Origin: Elusimicrobiota bacterium
Lineage (GTDB): Bacteria > Elusimicrobiota > Elusimicrobia > 2-01-FULL-59-12 > JACPXA01
Direction: 5' to 3'
NCBI GenBank assembly: GCA_016196785.1
Contig: JACPXA010000141.1
Span: forward strand, 1-21,503
Length of the DNA: 21,503 nucleotides
Part shown: positions 1 through 12,600 of the stretch, piece by piece
Layout of the letters: each line of letters starts with the position of its first letter
Numbering within the stretch: the stretch's first letter is position 1
Notes under the pieces: model-generated
What the model saw: the letters and a program-made list of their open reading frames with translations, nothing else
Told to the model about the DNA's origin: nothing
Databases searched by the model: none
Position numbers and translations under genes: made by a program

Positions 1-1
1 G

Positions 2-331
2 ATGGCAGCACGCCAGATGGAGTCCGGGAGGGCGCGGGCCGAGGCATTGGCTGGGCTGGCTGCCTACCTGCCCACAGAACTACTACCCGAGGCACTGATG
101 GCAGCACGCCAGATTGGGCATCACGAGGCCCGGGCCGTGGCATTGGCCAAGTTGGCGGTGCAGCTATGCGAAACCGAACGGGTGAGCGTCCTGCAGGAGG
201 CATTGACAGAAGCACGCCAGATTGAAGATGAGAAGGTTCGGGTAATAGCACTGGCTAGAGTAGCTACTCACCTATCCGGAACTGAACGAGGGAAGGCCTT
301 CCAGGAGGCATTGACGGCAGCACGCCAGATT
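2..331 (+). repeat. Tandem 96/108-bp coding repeats
   Basis: Four copies of a motif read as GCACGCCAGAT occur near 8, 104, 212 and 320, each preceded by a GAGGCA-type stretch in the later copies. The period is 96 then 108 then 108 bp, always a multiple of three, so this is a protein repeat and not an intergenic array. The last copy ends at about 331, where homology to the repeat stops. Confidence 0.75.
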
Positions 332-664
332 CGTTTGGCGGGAGACCAGGCCGAGGCGTTCAAGGGCGTCAGCGCGCAATGTGGCGAAGTCGAATTGGCT
401 CCCTTGACCTTGACGGTGGGAGTAGCTGACGGTGACCGCGGCTGGAGGGCCGTTGGGCAGTCCGGCCAGCATCGCGGTGACCAGGAATGTCGGGACCGCC
501 TCAGTTCCGCCATAACTGAGCGAAAAGCTCTGCACTTGTTGCAAGAGAGCCTGGAAGGCGGTGGGATTGAGTCGCCCATCGCGCGCTTGGTCAGCGGCTT
601 CTCGAATGAACGCTTTGAGGGACAGCGTCGCCTGACCGCCTGTCAAGTTGTCGAGAAACTGTAG
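2..664 (+). CDS. Truncated 36-residue helical-repeat protein (3' end lost, 5' end outside window)
   Basis: The frame is open from the left edge, so the ATG at 2 is probably internal. Residues 1-109 hold a tandem repeat with a core like EAL-x-x-ARQI followed by R-x-x-ALA-x-LA and a polar turn. Successive ARQ motifs begin near 2, 98, 206 and 314, giving spacings of 32, 36 and 36 codons. Conservation is at protein level and the units look like paired alpha helices, as in TPR/HEAT-like solenoids. The repeat stops after the ARQI near 331. From about 343 the other strand encodes the giant protein's conserved C-terminal unit, so residues 113-220 are probably antisense read-through without biological meaning. 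I do not recognise a named family. Similar A/L-rich repeats occur in large signalling proteins, but no catalytic domain is visible here. The gene is probably truncated or a pseudogene. Confidence 0.55.
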   Translation: MAARQMESGRARAEALAGLAAYLPTELLPEALMAARQIGHHEARAVALAKLAVQLCETERVSVLQEALTEARQIEDEKVRVIALARVATHLSGTERGKAFQEALTAARQIRLAGDQAEAFKGVSAQCGEVELAPLTLTVGVADGDRGWRAVGQSGQHRGDQECRDRLSSAITERKALHLLQESLEGGGIESPIARLVSGFSNERFEGQRRLTACQVVEKL

Positions 665-3600
665 GCTGGAGGAGGACACGAGAAGACTCTCATGCGCCCG
701 AGGGGTTTCCGGTGAGAACACGAGGAAGCCCCGGTTCCCATTGTGATCTCGCAGGTCTACGCTGATGCGCGTACCCTCTTCGCCGATGGAGACGCTGAAC
801 CCTTCCTTGGTGAATCGAGTCAGCGCCTTATCCCCCCACTTGGCCTCTGCCAATTGCTCGATGCGCGTCAGGTCCGATTCCGACAACACCCCGAGGTCGC
901 GGAGCGCTTCCCAATGGGTTGATCGGTAGCTCATGGTGCCATTGGGCAAATCACGGGGTTGATAGGTGATGGGGTTTATATCCTTGAGTGGCGTGTAGGC
1001 CATTGTGACCGCTGCGGGTGGTCCATTCGGCAGACCAGACACCATTGCGGTGAGGGCGAAGCTCGGCGGTTGGTCTGCCGTGCCGTAACTCAGCGAGAAG
1101 CTTTGGATATGGCTCATGATGTTTTGGAACGCCGCGAGGTCCAGTTGCCCGCTCAGGATCTGTTGATACGCCCCTTTGATGAGTTCTTTGAGCGACGCGC
1201 TGGCCTGGCCGGCGGTCAGGGTGTCGAGGAACTCGAGGTGAGGCGAAGCGACCGTCAGGCTCTCCGGGGTGACGGTGGTCAGTTTTTGGAACATCTCACG
1301 GAAAGACGGTGTGTAGGTGACCGATCCTCGGTAACCGGTAGGATCCCGTAGTTCCAGGCTGACCCGTTTTCCATCATTGGCCAGCGTGACGCTGACCCCT
1401 TCCAGGATATACCTCCCAAATGTTGCCGCGTTGAACTTCTTCTGGGCCATCGCTTGCGCCTGGCGCAGTTCCTCGGGGGTCAGCACCCTGAGGTCGCGGA
1501 GCGCTTCCCCATGGGTTGAACGATAGGTGATACCCCCTAGTTGGGACACGGTCGTGGTCGGGAGGGTGTAGGTGATGGAGACGATCCGGAGCGACCGGTC
1601 TTGAAAGGTTTGGGTGATGCCGGTGATTTCATCTTTGTGAGGGGAGAGCAAGACCGTGACGTTCATGAGATGCCCACCCGCTGGTTGATGCGCCTCGCGG
1701 CTCATGATGGTGGTGTTGACCTGGAACTGGCGTTGCCGGGCGGGGCTGAGGAAACTCAGCAGCGCCTGTGCCGACTCCGAGCTCAGCAAAAGAAGCGCTT
1801 GATAGGAAGCGAGCTTGTCAGGAGCCAGCGTCAGCTTCACCGCGGCGAGGGCGCCGCTTAAGAGGTTGGCCAGGATACCCGCTTTCAGGGATTCGATGAC
1901 CTTAGGGTCGGTCGCCACCGATGATTTGGCGGCCTGGGTGGCGAGCGTCTTCAAGTGGATGAGGGTACTGGCCGGGAGGACCTCATGGGCGAGCCGCTCG
2001 GTGTCCATCCCGAACTGCGCGGAGACGGTTTCGTGGGTGGCCAGGTTGGTCAGAACAATGGTGGTGCGCTCCATGTCGGTGGAGAAGGAGAACCCGCGTG
2101 GCTGCCACAGGTTCTCTTCCCCCCGGCTCCTGAGCAGGGTGTTGAGGGTATCCAGGTTTTGTTTGACGTTTTGTTCGAACAGCGCCATTTGTCGGTCCGT
2201 CAGGAATTCCCGGAAGGTTGCGATCAACTGGGCCTTGGCGCGGTCGTCGAATGTCTTGGTCGGATCGAACAGCAGTTGGTACACCGGTTTCGGGGTCGGG
2301 TGTCTGGGATCCAGGGTGATCGAGAAGATCGCGCCGGATCTATCCCGGCCGGAGAGTGAGAGGCCCGACGTCACCAACTCCTGGGAGCCATCATACCGGG
2401 TCACCGCGTCTCGGGCGATGGTGAGGGTCCGATCGCGCGTAAAGCCGCCCGCGTCTAAGCCTGCCTCATGCGTGGCTAGAAACGATCGTAACTCATTCAC
2501 CAATTCCGTGGATTCGCCCAACCGCTCACTCAGGCGGTCGAGGGAGCGTTCTGTGACACTGAGGAACACGGTGGTCTTCAGATCGGTCCGGCTGAAGCTC
2601 ACCCCCTTGACCAAGCGTCTGAAATCGGCGTCACTGAGGTTCAGGTCGGGAAACCGCTGTTTGAAGTCTTTGTCGTTCCGGAGGGCGTGGAGGTCTCTTT
2701 TGGTGAGAAACGCCGGTTGGAAGAAACGGCTTTGGTCGAGGATCCGGCTCGTTGGCCGGCCGTTTTGGTCCGCGGCGTAGGTGGTCACGATCTGCATCCC
2801 AGCCCGTTCTTTGATGAGTTGGTAGTGGCCGCGGTCGAAGGCGACGTGATACTGCCATCCAAACAGGGAGGAGCTCGCCCCATGGGCCATAGCGCTGCCC
2901 AGTCGTCCGGTCCACATCGTCAGAAGCGGGGCAAAGGCGTTCTCGCGGCCTAAGAATTTGGTCAAGGGAAACTGGAGGAGGTCGGAGAATGCGCGTTCAA
3001 AAGCGAGGCGCCCAAGTCCCTTCATATTAAACAGCGCCTGTTTCAAGGTGACCGCCTCTTGCAGGGCATTCCCCGCAAAACGCAGTCGGGGACGGAAGAG
3101 GGAGGGGTTTTGGCCCGCTACATCGGCCCGTCCGGAGAGGTTCAACCCTGTCGCCCATTCGAGGGCGAACATCCCCACGCTGGCGAGGGTGAAGGCAAAC
3201 GGTCGCAGGGCGCTGTTGCGCGAAAGAAGTTGGATGGACTCGCTCATGGTAAACTCACGGAGGGTTTGGATGCCCCAGAGTTTGAGGAAGGTGGAGAAGG
3301 AGGTGATGTAACGCGCAGAGGGTAGAAGCCCAGAGGTACCACCTGCGGCGCCGGCGGCCCCTCCCGCGAGCGCGCCGTCGGTGATACCGGTGCTGATCGC
3401 TGCGGTGGCGCCGCCGAACGCAGCTTTGATCTTTTGGAAGAAATCCTTGAAGAAATCCCCGACCGCGGTGAAGATCTTATCCACGAAGTTTTTGACGACG
3501 GGGATTTGCAAGATCCCAACAGTCGCGGCGGCCACGATGCCAGCGACGAGCCCAGCCTTCCAGGATCCCGTTTGCAGCCGGGTCATGAGCATGGAGGTCA

Positions 3601-6600
3601 CGAACACAATCGCCAGTTTGAGCCCGATCGCGAGGTGTGCGAGCACCGCGACACCCGCATAGCTGCCGATCCCGAAGGTCAAGATCGAGACGACTACCAC
3701 CACGGCGATGGCGATAATCCTCCCAACCCAGCTTGACCAGAAGCCGGTCCGCTTCGCATCCATGCGGCCTGCGATTTGCTGATTGTCCGTACGGAGCAGC
3801 CGGCCTTGGTCATCGTAGACGTAGGTGTTGTGGTAGACGCGGGTGTCGGTAACCTTCGCGTTGGGGGTGCGGGTGAAGGTGTTATTGTACGTGATCGAGG
3901 AGGTGGGACGGCCAAATTCATTGAAGCCTTGGATGACGGTGGTGATCGTGCCGTTAGAGTAATGTTTTTTATCCAGGTCCCAGCGATAGGTCGTGATAGT
4001 CTGGGTCACCCGGCCCAGTTGGTCGAGGGTCATGGTGACATGACCGGTCGTGGTCAGGTAGGCGATGAATGGGTTTTTCTTGTCTTGAACGACGGTCGGT
4101 CCGGTGGAGGCATACTGATAGCCTGTCAGACGCCCCAGTTGGTCATAGGTCATCCCCGATTGGATGTAGGTGATGCTGAACGATCCGTTATACCCGCGGA
4201 TGCCGTTCCAGGGGGTTTCCCGGGCGCTCCCCGAGGCGGTGGTACTCTGCCAAACGACCCGCCCTTGGACGTCGTAATGGGTTTCCGTCGTGATCCAGGC
4301 TGAACCATGTTTGAGGTCGGCGCCGGGGATCCCCGCCTCCTCCGCAAAATTGCGAAACTCTCGCTGATAGATGGGCCGGTTGAGGCTGTCGTAGCGAATC
4401 TCGTGGACGGTCCCATGGACCCCCCCGGAAATGGCCTGGCGTTCGCCAGAGCCGGCGTAGGTGATTTGATTACCTTCCGCCCCGACGGCGTTGGTGTGAT
4501 AACGTGCATAGTCGTAGCCAATGACGAGGCCCTCGCGATTGTAGCGGATGTTGGTCCGCTCTTCATGAGTGCCCCCCGACCCTTCGACCCAGGTATCGGT
4601 AGTTTCCCGGCTGGCCTGACGACTCGTATCCGTGTCATAGCCATAGGTTCGTTGGGTGACGTACCGCGCCCCACCGACCAGGTTCCCCTCGCCGTCACGG
4701 ATGTTTCCCATCTGGCGGCCATGCTCCACATCACTCGTGATGCGGCCACGCTCATAGGCGACCACTCGGTGCGACTCCGCACGGCCGATGACTTGGCCAG
4801 ACCGGGTGTCGTATCGTAGGGTCTCGCCATCGGTCCGCGATCCGGTGAGATTGCCCTCTGTGTCATAGGTGTTGCGGGTCACGGAGTTGAGGTGGTCTGC
4901 CGTCCCATCAGCATTGTGGATGATGGATCGGTCTTCAATCGTGCTCGCGAGCGTGCGGCCGTTGATCTGCTCGAAGGTCGTTGTTTGGTGCCACTCACGA
5001 ACGACGGTGCCGCCAGACCCAGAGAGGGTGGTGGTCCCAGTGCGCTCAATGGAGGCCAGGGTGCGGTTATCGTGGTAGGTGTAGACGTCATGGACATCGC
5101 TGACCTCGGTGACCCCCGCATCGTGGTGTTGGGTCGTGGAGCGATCCGTCACAGAGAGGATACGGCCATCGGCAGCGTATTCAGTGACGACATGCCAGTG
5201 TTTGGTAACCTTGGGGGTGAAGACCGGTTCACGGCTGTCGGAGAACCCTCGATCATCGCTCCAATCATCACGAAATCCATCGTCCATCATCAGGTGGTGG
5301 CGGTCGTCATCCTGGTATCTCGGCGGGCGATGCGATCGTGACCCCCCGCCATAGGAGGGTGTCGTCATGGAGCCGATCTCGGTGGTTCCCTCGCGGGTCA
5401 CCCGGTAGCTCCCATCGGGGTTGTATTCGTAGGTATCGGTGAAGTTGTGACGGGTGATTAACCCCTGGACGGAGTCATGGGTGACCCCTTCGGTGGAGGT
5501 TTTGAGCAGGCGGCCGGTGGCCAGGTCGTAGTCGTTCCGGATCCGAAAATGCTCGGTGACCGTGCCCCCACCGTGCAGGGTGGTCGTGGTATCTACCACT
5601 GATTCTGAAATCAGCGCTTGGCCACCGATGACCACGTAGGTCTGCTGGATGGTGCCGGTGATTGGATTCCCGTCCCTATCGGCTCCGGTGATGGTGCCTG
5701 TCCCGCTGGCTCCGATGAGTTGTCCCAGTTCGTTATAGGTATAGGTCACGGTGACCGCTTCGGTGCGGGTAGAGGCATCGAGAGTCGAGGTGGTGGTCGA
5801 GCTCGTGGTCGCATCGAGGAGCACCGCTTGTCCATGGATGGCCCCGTACCGTTGGTGGGTCGTAAAGCGAGTGGTTGTGACGGACCCATCCAAGTTCGCG
5901 GTCGTGGTGGTCCCTTCCCCAGTCCCCTCCCCTCCGATGAGTCGCCCTTCAGCATCGTAGAAGTACCTCACAGTGGTGGAGGAGGTGGTCGTTGACCCAG
6001 TGCCTCGTGTGGTGGTCGAACGGGTGGTGACCTCGCTCACCAGCGCCATTCCCCACTGGATGATGTACGTTTGGGTGATCTCACTGGTCGTGACATTCCC
6101 CAGGGCATCCCGGGAGGTGGAGGTCCCGGATCCCCTGGCTCCAGTGAGTTGACCCAGATCGTTATAGGTATAGGTGACGGTGATCGTAGACGAACTGGTT
6201 GAACCATCTGGATTGGTAGTTGTGCTCTGAGACTCCGTCCGGGTGACCAGGGCCTGGCCCCAGCGGACCATGTACTCGCTCTGACTCGTAAACTCGGTGA
6301 CGGTCCGGGTGCCATCGGCGTTAATGACGGTCGTGGTGCCCCGGGCGTTCCCCGTGGCGCCGGTGAGCCGGCCGGAGTCATCGTAGGTAAACCGGGTTTC
6401 CCCATCCTGGACCGTGATGGTGGAGTCCCCCTGGGTCCGGGAGGTGGAATGGGACGTGGTCCGGGTGACCAGGGCCTGGCCCCAGCGGACCATGTACTCG
6501 CTCTGACTCGTAAACTCGGTGACGGTCCGGGTCCCATCCCCATTGGTGACCGTGGTCGTCCCTCTCGCTTCGCCGGTTGTCTGGATGAGTCGGCCAAGAC

Positions 6601-9600
6601 TATCGTAGGTGTTATTTGTCAGGCTAGTTTGGGTGGTGACGCTCGAACCTTGGCGGGTGAGCGACCGCTGGATGGATTGACTCAAGAGCGCTTGGCCGGC
6701 TTGGATCACGTAGGCCTGGTCGAGGGTGAACTCGGTGACTGAGCTCGTTCCGTCCGCGTGTCGGGTCACCGTGGTTCCAGAACCTGATCCTTGTGCGGAG
6801 CGGAGCTGTCCGGTCTGTTCATCGTAGGTATAGTTGACGGTCACGAATTGGCGAGTGGTGGTGGCTCCTTGTTGGGTCGAGGAATCGGTGGAGGCGCTCG
6901 TGAGTCGCAGTTGACCTTGGATGGCGAGGTATCGCTGGGTCAACGTCCCATGGGTGACGATCCCGTAACGATCGCTGGTCGTCGAGATGCCTTGGCCGAA
7001 ACCGCCCACCAAGACCCCATCGCGGTCGTATTCATTCACCACCGTCACATCTTGGTGGGTCCGTTCGAGGATTTCATGGACGAAGGAGTCGGTCACGGTT
7101 CTGACCCGCGCGGGTTGATAGGTCTCCGGATCGTAGAAGAAGGTATCAACCCGATTCAGGGTGGTGGTCCGGTCGTCCAAACCCACCGTGGTTCCCTGCA
7201 CGAGGATGGTTGCTGTCCGGCCTAGGCTGTCATAGGTGGTGAGGGTGCGTCGGCCCCCGAGGAGGCGGCCCGTCTCGTCTTGCCCACGGCGCTCCACGAG
7301 GTGGATTCTGCCAGCATGGGGGCCGTCTTGGTAATACGAGAAGGTATCCTGAAAATCGATGAGGATCATGATCCCGTGGGTGATCATGGTTCCCTGGGTG
7401 TGGAGCTGCGTCACCTGGCCCAGGGTTTGGTTGTACCGGAAGGTGTGCGTCAGTTGAAGTTGGCTTTCACCCCGGAGCCCTGATTCGGTGGACTGGATGA
7501 CCTGGCCAGAGGTTGGGTCGTAGGTCGAGCGGGTCACGATGTCTTCATACAACGCCCCACCCCGGGTTTCGCGGGTATGGACTTCGGCAGGGTTCCCCTG
7601 CGCATCGTACTGGAGGGTCTCTTGGGTGCGGGAGACATTGGCCACACCGGCGACGGTTCCCTCCATGGCCATCCGGATCACGAGACCGTCACGATACGTG
7701 AAGGTCTGGAGGTAGCGTTCAAAGAGCGTGCGGCCGCGAAACTCCTCTACCCGTTGGCTCTCAAGGCGCCCTCCTTGGTCATAAGCCATCCCGCTCGTCG
7801 TCCTGAGCACATTGGAGATTCCATTGACCGTCCCACGGATAATGGTTTGGTTCAGGGTATCTCCGATATAGATGTTCTGCTGGGTGTAGCGATTGAGGAG
7901 GCCGGCGATGCGACCCTCGACCCGGGTCATGACGGCTCGCTCCTTGGTGTCGTACTCGAAGAAGTTGCGGAGACGTTCGTAGACCTGTGTCGAGACAATA
8001 CCGTTGGTCTCTGTCATCTCGAGACGTCCCTGGGGATCATAGGTGTTCCAACGGGTATAGCGATTGAGCTGCCCGCCGGTGTAGCCTTCAGTGAACGTCA
8101 AGAGCGGCCGGCCAACAAGGTCATAACCAAAGAGTTCCTTAAGCTGAACGTACAGGATGCCGTTGACCCGTCCGTCGGTCATGGTTTGAGTGAGGCGGCT
8201 GAGGCTGTCATAGGAGAGTCGTTGCGTGTAGTCGCTGGGTTGGCCCCCCTCGCTCGAGATGATCCGGCGGTGGCTGACCCGACCTTGCTGGTCGTAGGTG
8301 ACCTGCTCGGTGGCCGTCGTCACGTCGCGGCCGTTCGGTCCAGGAGCGCGGTCTACCCAGCGGGTGGGAAGGCCAAGGTCGTTGTATTCAACCCCACTGC
8401 GTGAGGTCTCCACGACGTGCTCAACCCCAGGACCTTGTCGGCGGGTCCGGGTCTCTGTTCTGACCGCTTGTCCGCGCTGGTTGTAGGCGATTGAGGTGTC
8501 AATTGTCGAGATCATCTCTTCCCTGGAGGTCCGTACGGTTTCTTGGGTGGTCGCCGCCCGCCCGGTCGGGGTGTAGCCGGTGTGACTTCGAATCGTTCGG
8601 CTCTCTTCCCGCAGGGTGCGGCTGGTCCCGTCCAGTGCCTGCTCCCCGCGCGGGAGCTGGCCGGACCGCACGGTCTCAAGCAGGAAGCGGTACTGACGGC
8701 CGGCTGGGTCATAGCTGACCCCAAAAAACTGGGCGATTGTCACCACCTGGGACGAACCATCATGGCTGATCTGCCGATACCCTGAGACCTGACCCAGCAA
8801 GTTGTAGTGCGTCCGGTCTTGAATGGTCGTGGTCGTTTGGTCGAGGACGGATCCGTTCTCTGAGACGCCGTGCCGCCGTTCTATGCGGGTCTGGCCGATG
8901 AGACGTCCCAGGGAATCGTAGGCCATGTCGAAGGTCGTGGTGAGGGTCGCGCCGCGATCGGCGCTGGTGGTGGTGCGCTCCCGAGTGAGCGACGGTAATC
9001 CCCGCCCGGCATATTCCGTGTGCTGCCGCTCCGTGGTGATCGTGAGTTCGCCGGGCCGGTCGGTGCGCTCTCGGAAGCTGACCAGTCGGTTCTGGAGATC
9101 ATATGGGGTGGGACCAATCGCCTGCCATTGCCGGGTGTAGGCCCCGGATTGGTCGTTCCCTTCTTCTGCGAAACGGGTGAGCTGGTCCAGCCGGTTATGG
9201 GTTGTCTGTGAGCGTCTGATGGTGGATTCGGTCTGGAGCTCCCACACCACCGAGGCACCCCCCAATGCGAGCAACCGGCCGCCAACTGAGGTCTCACCGC
9301 CGGCCAGGAGCTCTGTCCGTTGGGCCGGGGAAAGCGAACGGAAGGCGATATCGGAGTTGCCGATCCGGAAGACCACCCCATTGAGCCAGGCCAACCGTTC
9401 CTGATGGGCCATCTGCATCCACGAGGAAGGCAGGCCGAGCCGCTCACTGGCTGTTCCGGATTGCCGGGAGTGCTGAACGAAGCTCACCAACTGACCCAGG
9501 GAGTTGTACACCCGGTCATGTTGGGTGGTCTCCTGACGGAGATCAATGGCGTCGCCGCTCATCCGATCGCGGCCGCGCGTCACGAAGAGTTCCTGGGAAC

Positions 9601-12600
9601 TCTGGAGCTGGTTCTGGATCGTATAGGTCCCTTGCCACTCGTGGGTGGTCGGTGCCCATGGTCGCTCGCTGGTGACGGTGCGTTCACGGTAGGCGATAAT
9701 CCGCCCCAAGGCATCGTAGGTGTTTTGGGTCCGTTCCAGGAGGGTGGTGTTGAGCCGCCGTCCGTCCCAGGTCTCGAGAACTGTCGTCAGGTTAAATTGG
9801 GTGACACGGCCTTGGGCATCGAGGGTATCCCTGCGGGTGACCAGGGAGACCAGCTCTGGGGCGTCGCTGGAGGTGATCCGTTCGATGTAGGAGATGGGGT
9901 TCCCGGTGGGATGCCAGACGATGTCTCGCCGTATGGCGGTCGTGACATGATTGAGGGTTTGGGTGCCATCGCGGCCGGTCAGCTCCGTCCGTTCGGTGTA
10001 GCCGGTCAGGATCCCTCCGTCACGCATCGGTGTCGCCTGTGTGAACTGCGGAGCGGATCGAGTGACGGTGGAGGTGACCTCGAGACGCTGTCCGGTGCGG
10101 TCCCGGCGGGTGGTGCTCTGAACGAAGGTGGCTTGGTGCCCCTCCGCGTCGTAGGTCACCCCGGAGATGGCGGTGAGGATGACCAGATCAGAGGCCTCTG
10201 AACTCGTGGACCGCTCGGTGTTCCCGATGATGCGCCCGGATCGGTCATAACGGATGTCGCGCGTTTCGGTCTGTCGGGTGATGTTGAAAGACCCATGGAC
10301 CGGGTCAGAGCCCGTGAGGTGTGTCTCTTGCAGCGTTCGAGTAAATTGACCGTTGCGGTTGAATTCTGCAGCCCTCCAGGTTCGCTCGGTGACAAGACCG
10401 GGGGCATCGGTGCTCGTGGTGCGCTCTCGATACCCTGCCACCTCATCCCCGAAGGGGGTGTAGCTGATCTCCGACCGCAGGGTGTCTTCGGTCCGGTCCA
10501 TCCCTGCGCCGGTGGTGTGAATGACCGTGTGGAGCCCGATGGTTTGGTTGAGGCCGTTATACCGAATGCCCGAGCGGGACGTGAGGATGTTCAAACCGGC
10601 CGCCGTAGTGAGCTGTTCCTGGCTCTCCACGACATGACCGAGGGGGTCATAGACGACTCCAAACGCGATCCGCTGCAGGGAGACGCCCGGGGCGGCGGAC
10701 GTCGTCTCGAGATCTTGATACCTGACGGTCCGTCCCGCCCCATCGAGTTCGATGCCACTGCGGCGGGTTACCGTGGTCACATCTAAAAGGACTCGGGTTT
10801 CGGTGAATCCGGTCGCGGTGATATCTGTACGGATCGTGTTCGTCCATACGTCTCGGACCAGGGTCCCCCGTTCATCGAACCCTTGATCGTGGACACGATC
10901 CTCTGTGCTTGACACTTGTCCTGAGACAGTTCGGTCTTCCGTGTGGCTGGCCGTTCGGATGTTGGTGGTGCCCGACGTCCGGACGGTCACGCGGGAGTGG
11001 AGGACCGTGCCGGTCCGCTCATCGTAAACAATCCCCACAGTGCTCCGCTCAATCCGGAGCGAGCCGCTGGTGATGGTTTCCGTGAACGCCAGGAGGAGCC
11101 CGAGCCGGTTATGCGTGCTGGCAAAGCCTGGAGCGCCGGCCTGCCATTGAATCGTCGTAAGGGTCCCCTGGGGGTCGGTCAGTGTCCGTTGGTAGCTGAT
11201 CTGTCGTCCCTTGAAATCATACTGGATGAGTGAGGTCGTTTCCTGCCAGGTGGTTCCGCGATGGTCGCTGATGGTGCGCGTGTACTCGAGAATCCTGCCC
11301 TGGGGGTCGTAGATGGACCCGCTTTGGGCGATGGTGGAGATGTTCCCGTGCTCATCGCTCAGGCGTTGGGTGAAGCTGGCGATCCGTCCGTCTGAACCGT
11401 ATGAGTAGGAGGACCCCTCCGTCGTCACGAGGTGGTCACCCAGGCTGCTGCGGCTCACTTGGAGGTAGGAGGCGAGCCTCCCGGTTGGGTCGTACGTCAT
11501 CCGGCTCCACTGGGCGGTGTAGGTGACGCCGTCAGGGCCGGTCGTCATCGAGGTATACCCGCCCAGGAAGAACCGGGGGTGGGTGCGGTCGGACGACCCG
11601 GTCCACTGCGGGTTGACGTAATAGGTGCCGCGAGACCACTCAGTGGTCAGCGTACTGCCCACCCGGTCGGTCACGACTTCCTGATAGTCAGTGACGTTTT
11701 GCTGGCCCCCCTCTTGGGGATCACGATATTGAATGTTCCGCCGCTCGCGGACCTCGGTGACTTCCCCCTCTGCGTTCCGCGTCGTTTCGCGGTAGAACAC
11801 CACCCGTCGCTGGTCATCGAACTGTATCTGGTCTCTCTCGGCGGTGGACTGGACCGTGCCATCGGGTGCGGTGTCCACGTAGGTGATGCGTGTCGGTTGG
11901 GAGCCACTGCCCCCATAGCCGAAGGTGGTCTTTCGGCTGAGGGTAACGCCTGTGTTCGGATCGGTGACCTTTTCGTTTTCAATGGACGTCAGCCGATTAT
12001 AGGTGTCATAGTTCTCAACGGTTCCGTCCTCACGGACGCGGCGGCGGCTGGCAATCCCTCGAGTGCCCCGCGTGGCCTCCTCGATGTCAGCCTGGAGTTC
12101 CACGTCGGTGACCACGCGCTGGGCTTGCTGTTCAGCCAGTGCGCGGTCTAAGGCTGTCGCGGGGTTGGCGGCGGTTGGACGCTGAGAGGCTCGGCCGGTA
12201 TTGATGGTGGGGGCGACCGACGTCGCGAGCCCTTGGGGCCGATATTGCTGACGGCGCAGTTGGTCGAGCTCCTGCCGAAGGCCGAGCGCCGACGTAGAAA
12301 GCCTTTCCCCTTCACGAACCCTTTCCAGCGAGGAGTAGCCACTCTGCCTCTCTCGGTCCCGGGAATAGGAGTTGTTGGGGTCAGAACTGACGTCAGGCCA
12401 TGCGTGGAACACATACGGCTGCTGACGATGCATCCCAGGGACGCCAGGGAGGAACGAAAGGACTCGGCGGTGGCGGAGCAGCCCTTGCTTGAACGCTTGG
12501 GCGAACACCCCCTTGAGGGTACCCTCACCCGGCCTCCGGCCACCCTCTCCCTCGAGGGGAGAGGGAAGGGAAATCGATCCATCCCCGCTCTTCACCCTAC

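Noticed and set aside
275..340. C-terminal 22 residues of the giant protein as a toxin tip or cysteine motif
   Set aside because: This stretch is the antisense of the plus-strand repeat array, so its cysteines are accidental.
5400..7600. Regular repeats that could suggest a CRISPR or satellite array
   Set aside because: Spacing is about 222 bp, the repeats are imperfect, and they stay in frame as YD protein units.
7577..10201. Several plus-strand open frames of 60-290 codons opposite the giant gene
   Set aside because: They mirror the YD repeat gene in other frames. No ribosome-binding sites or protein motifs support them.
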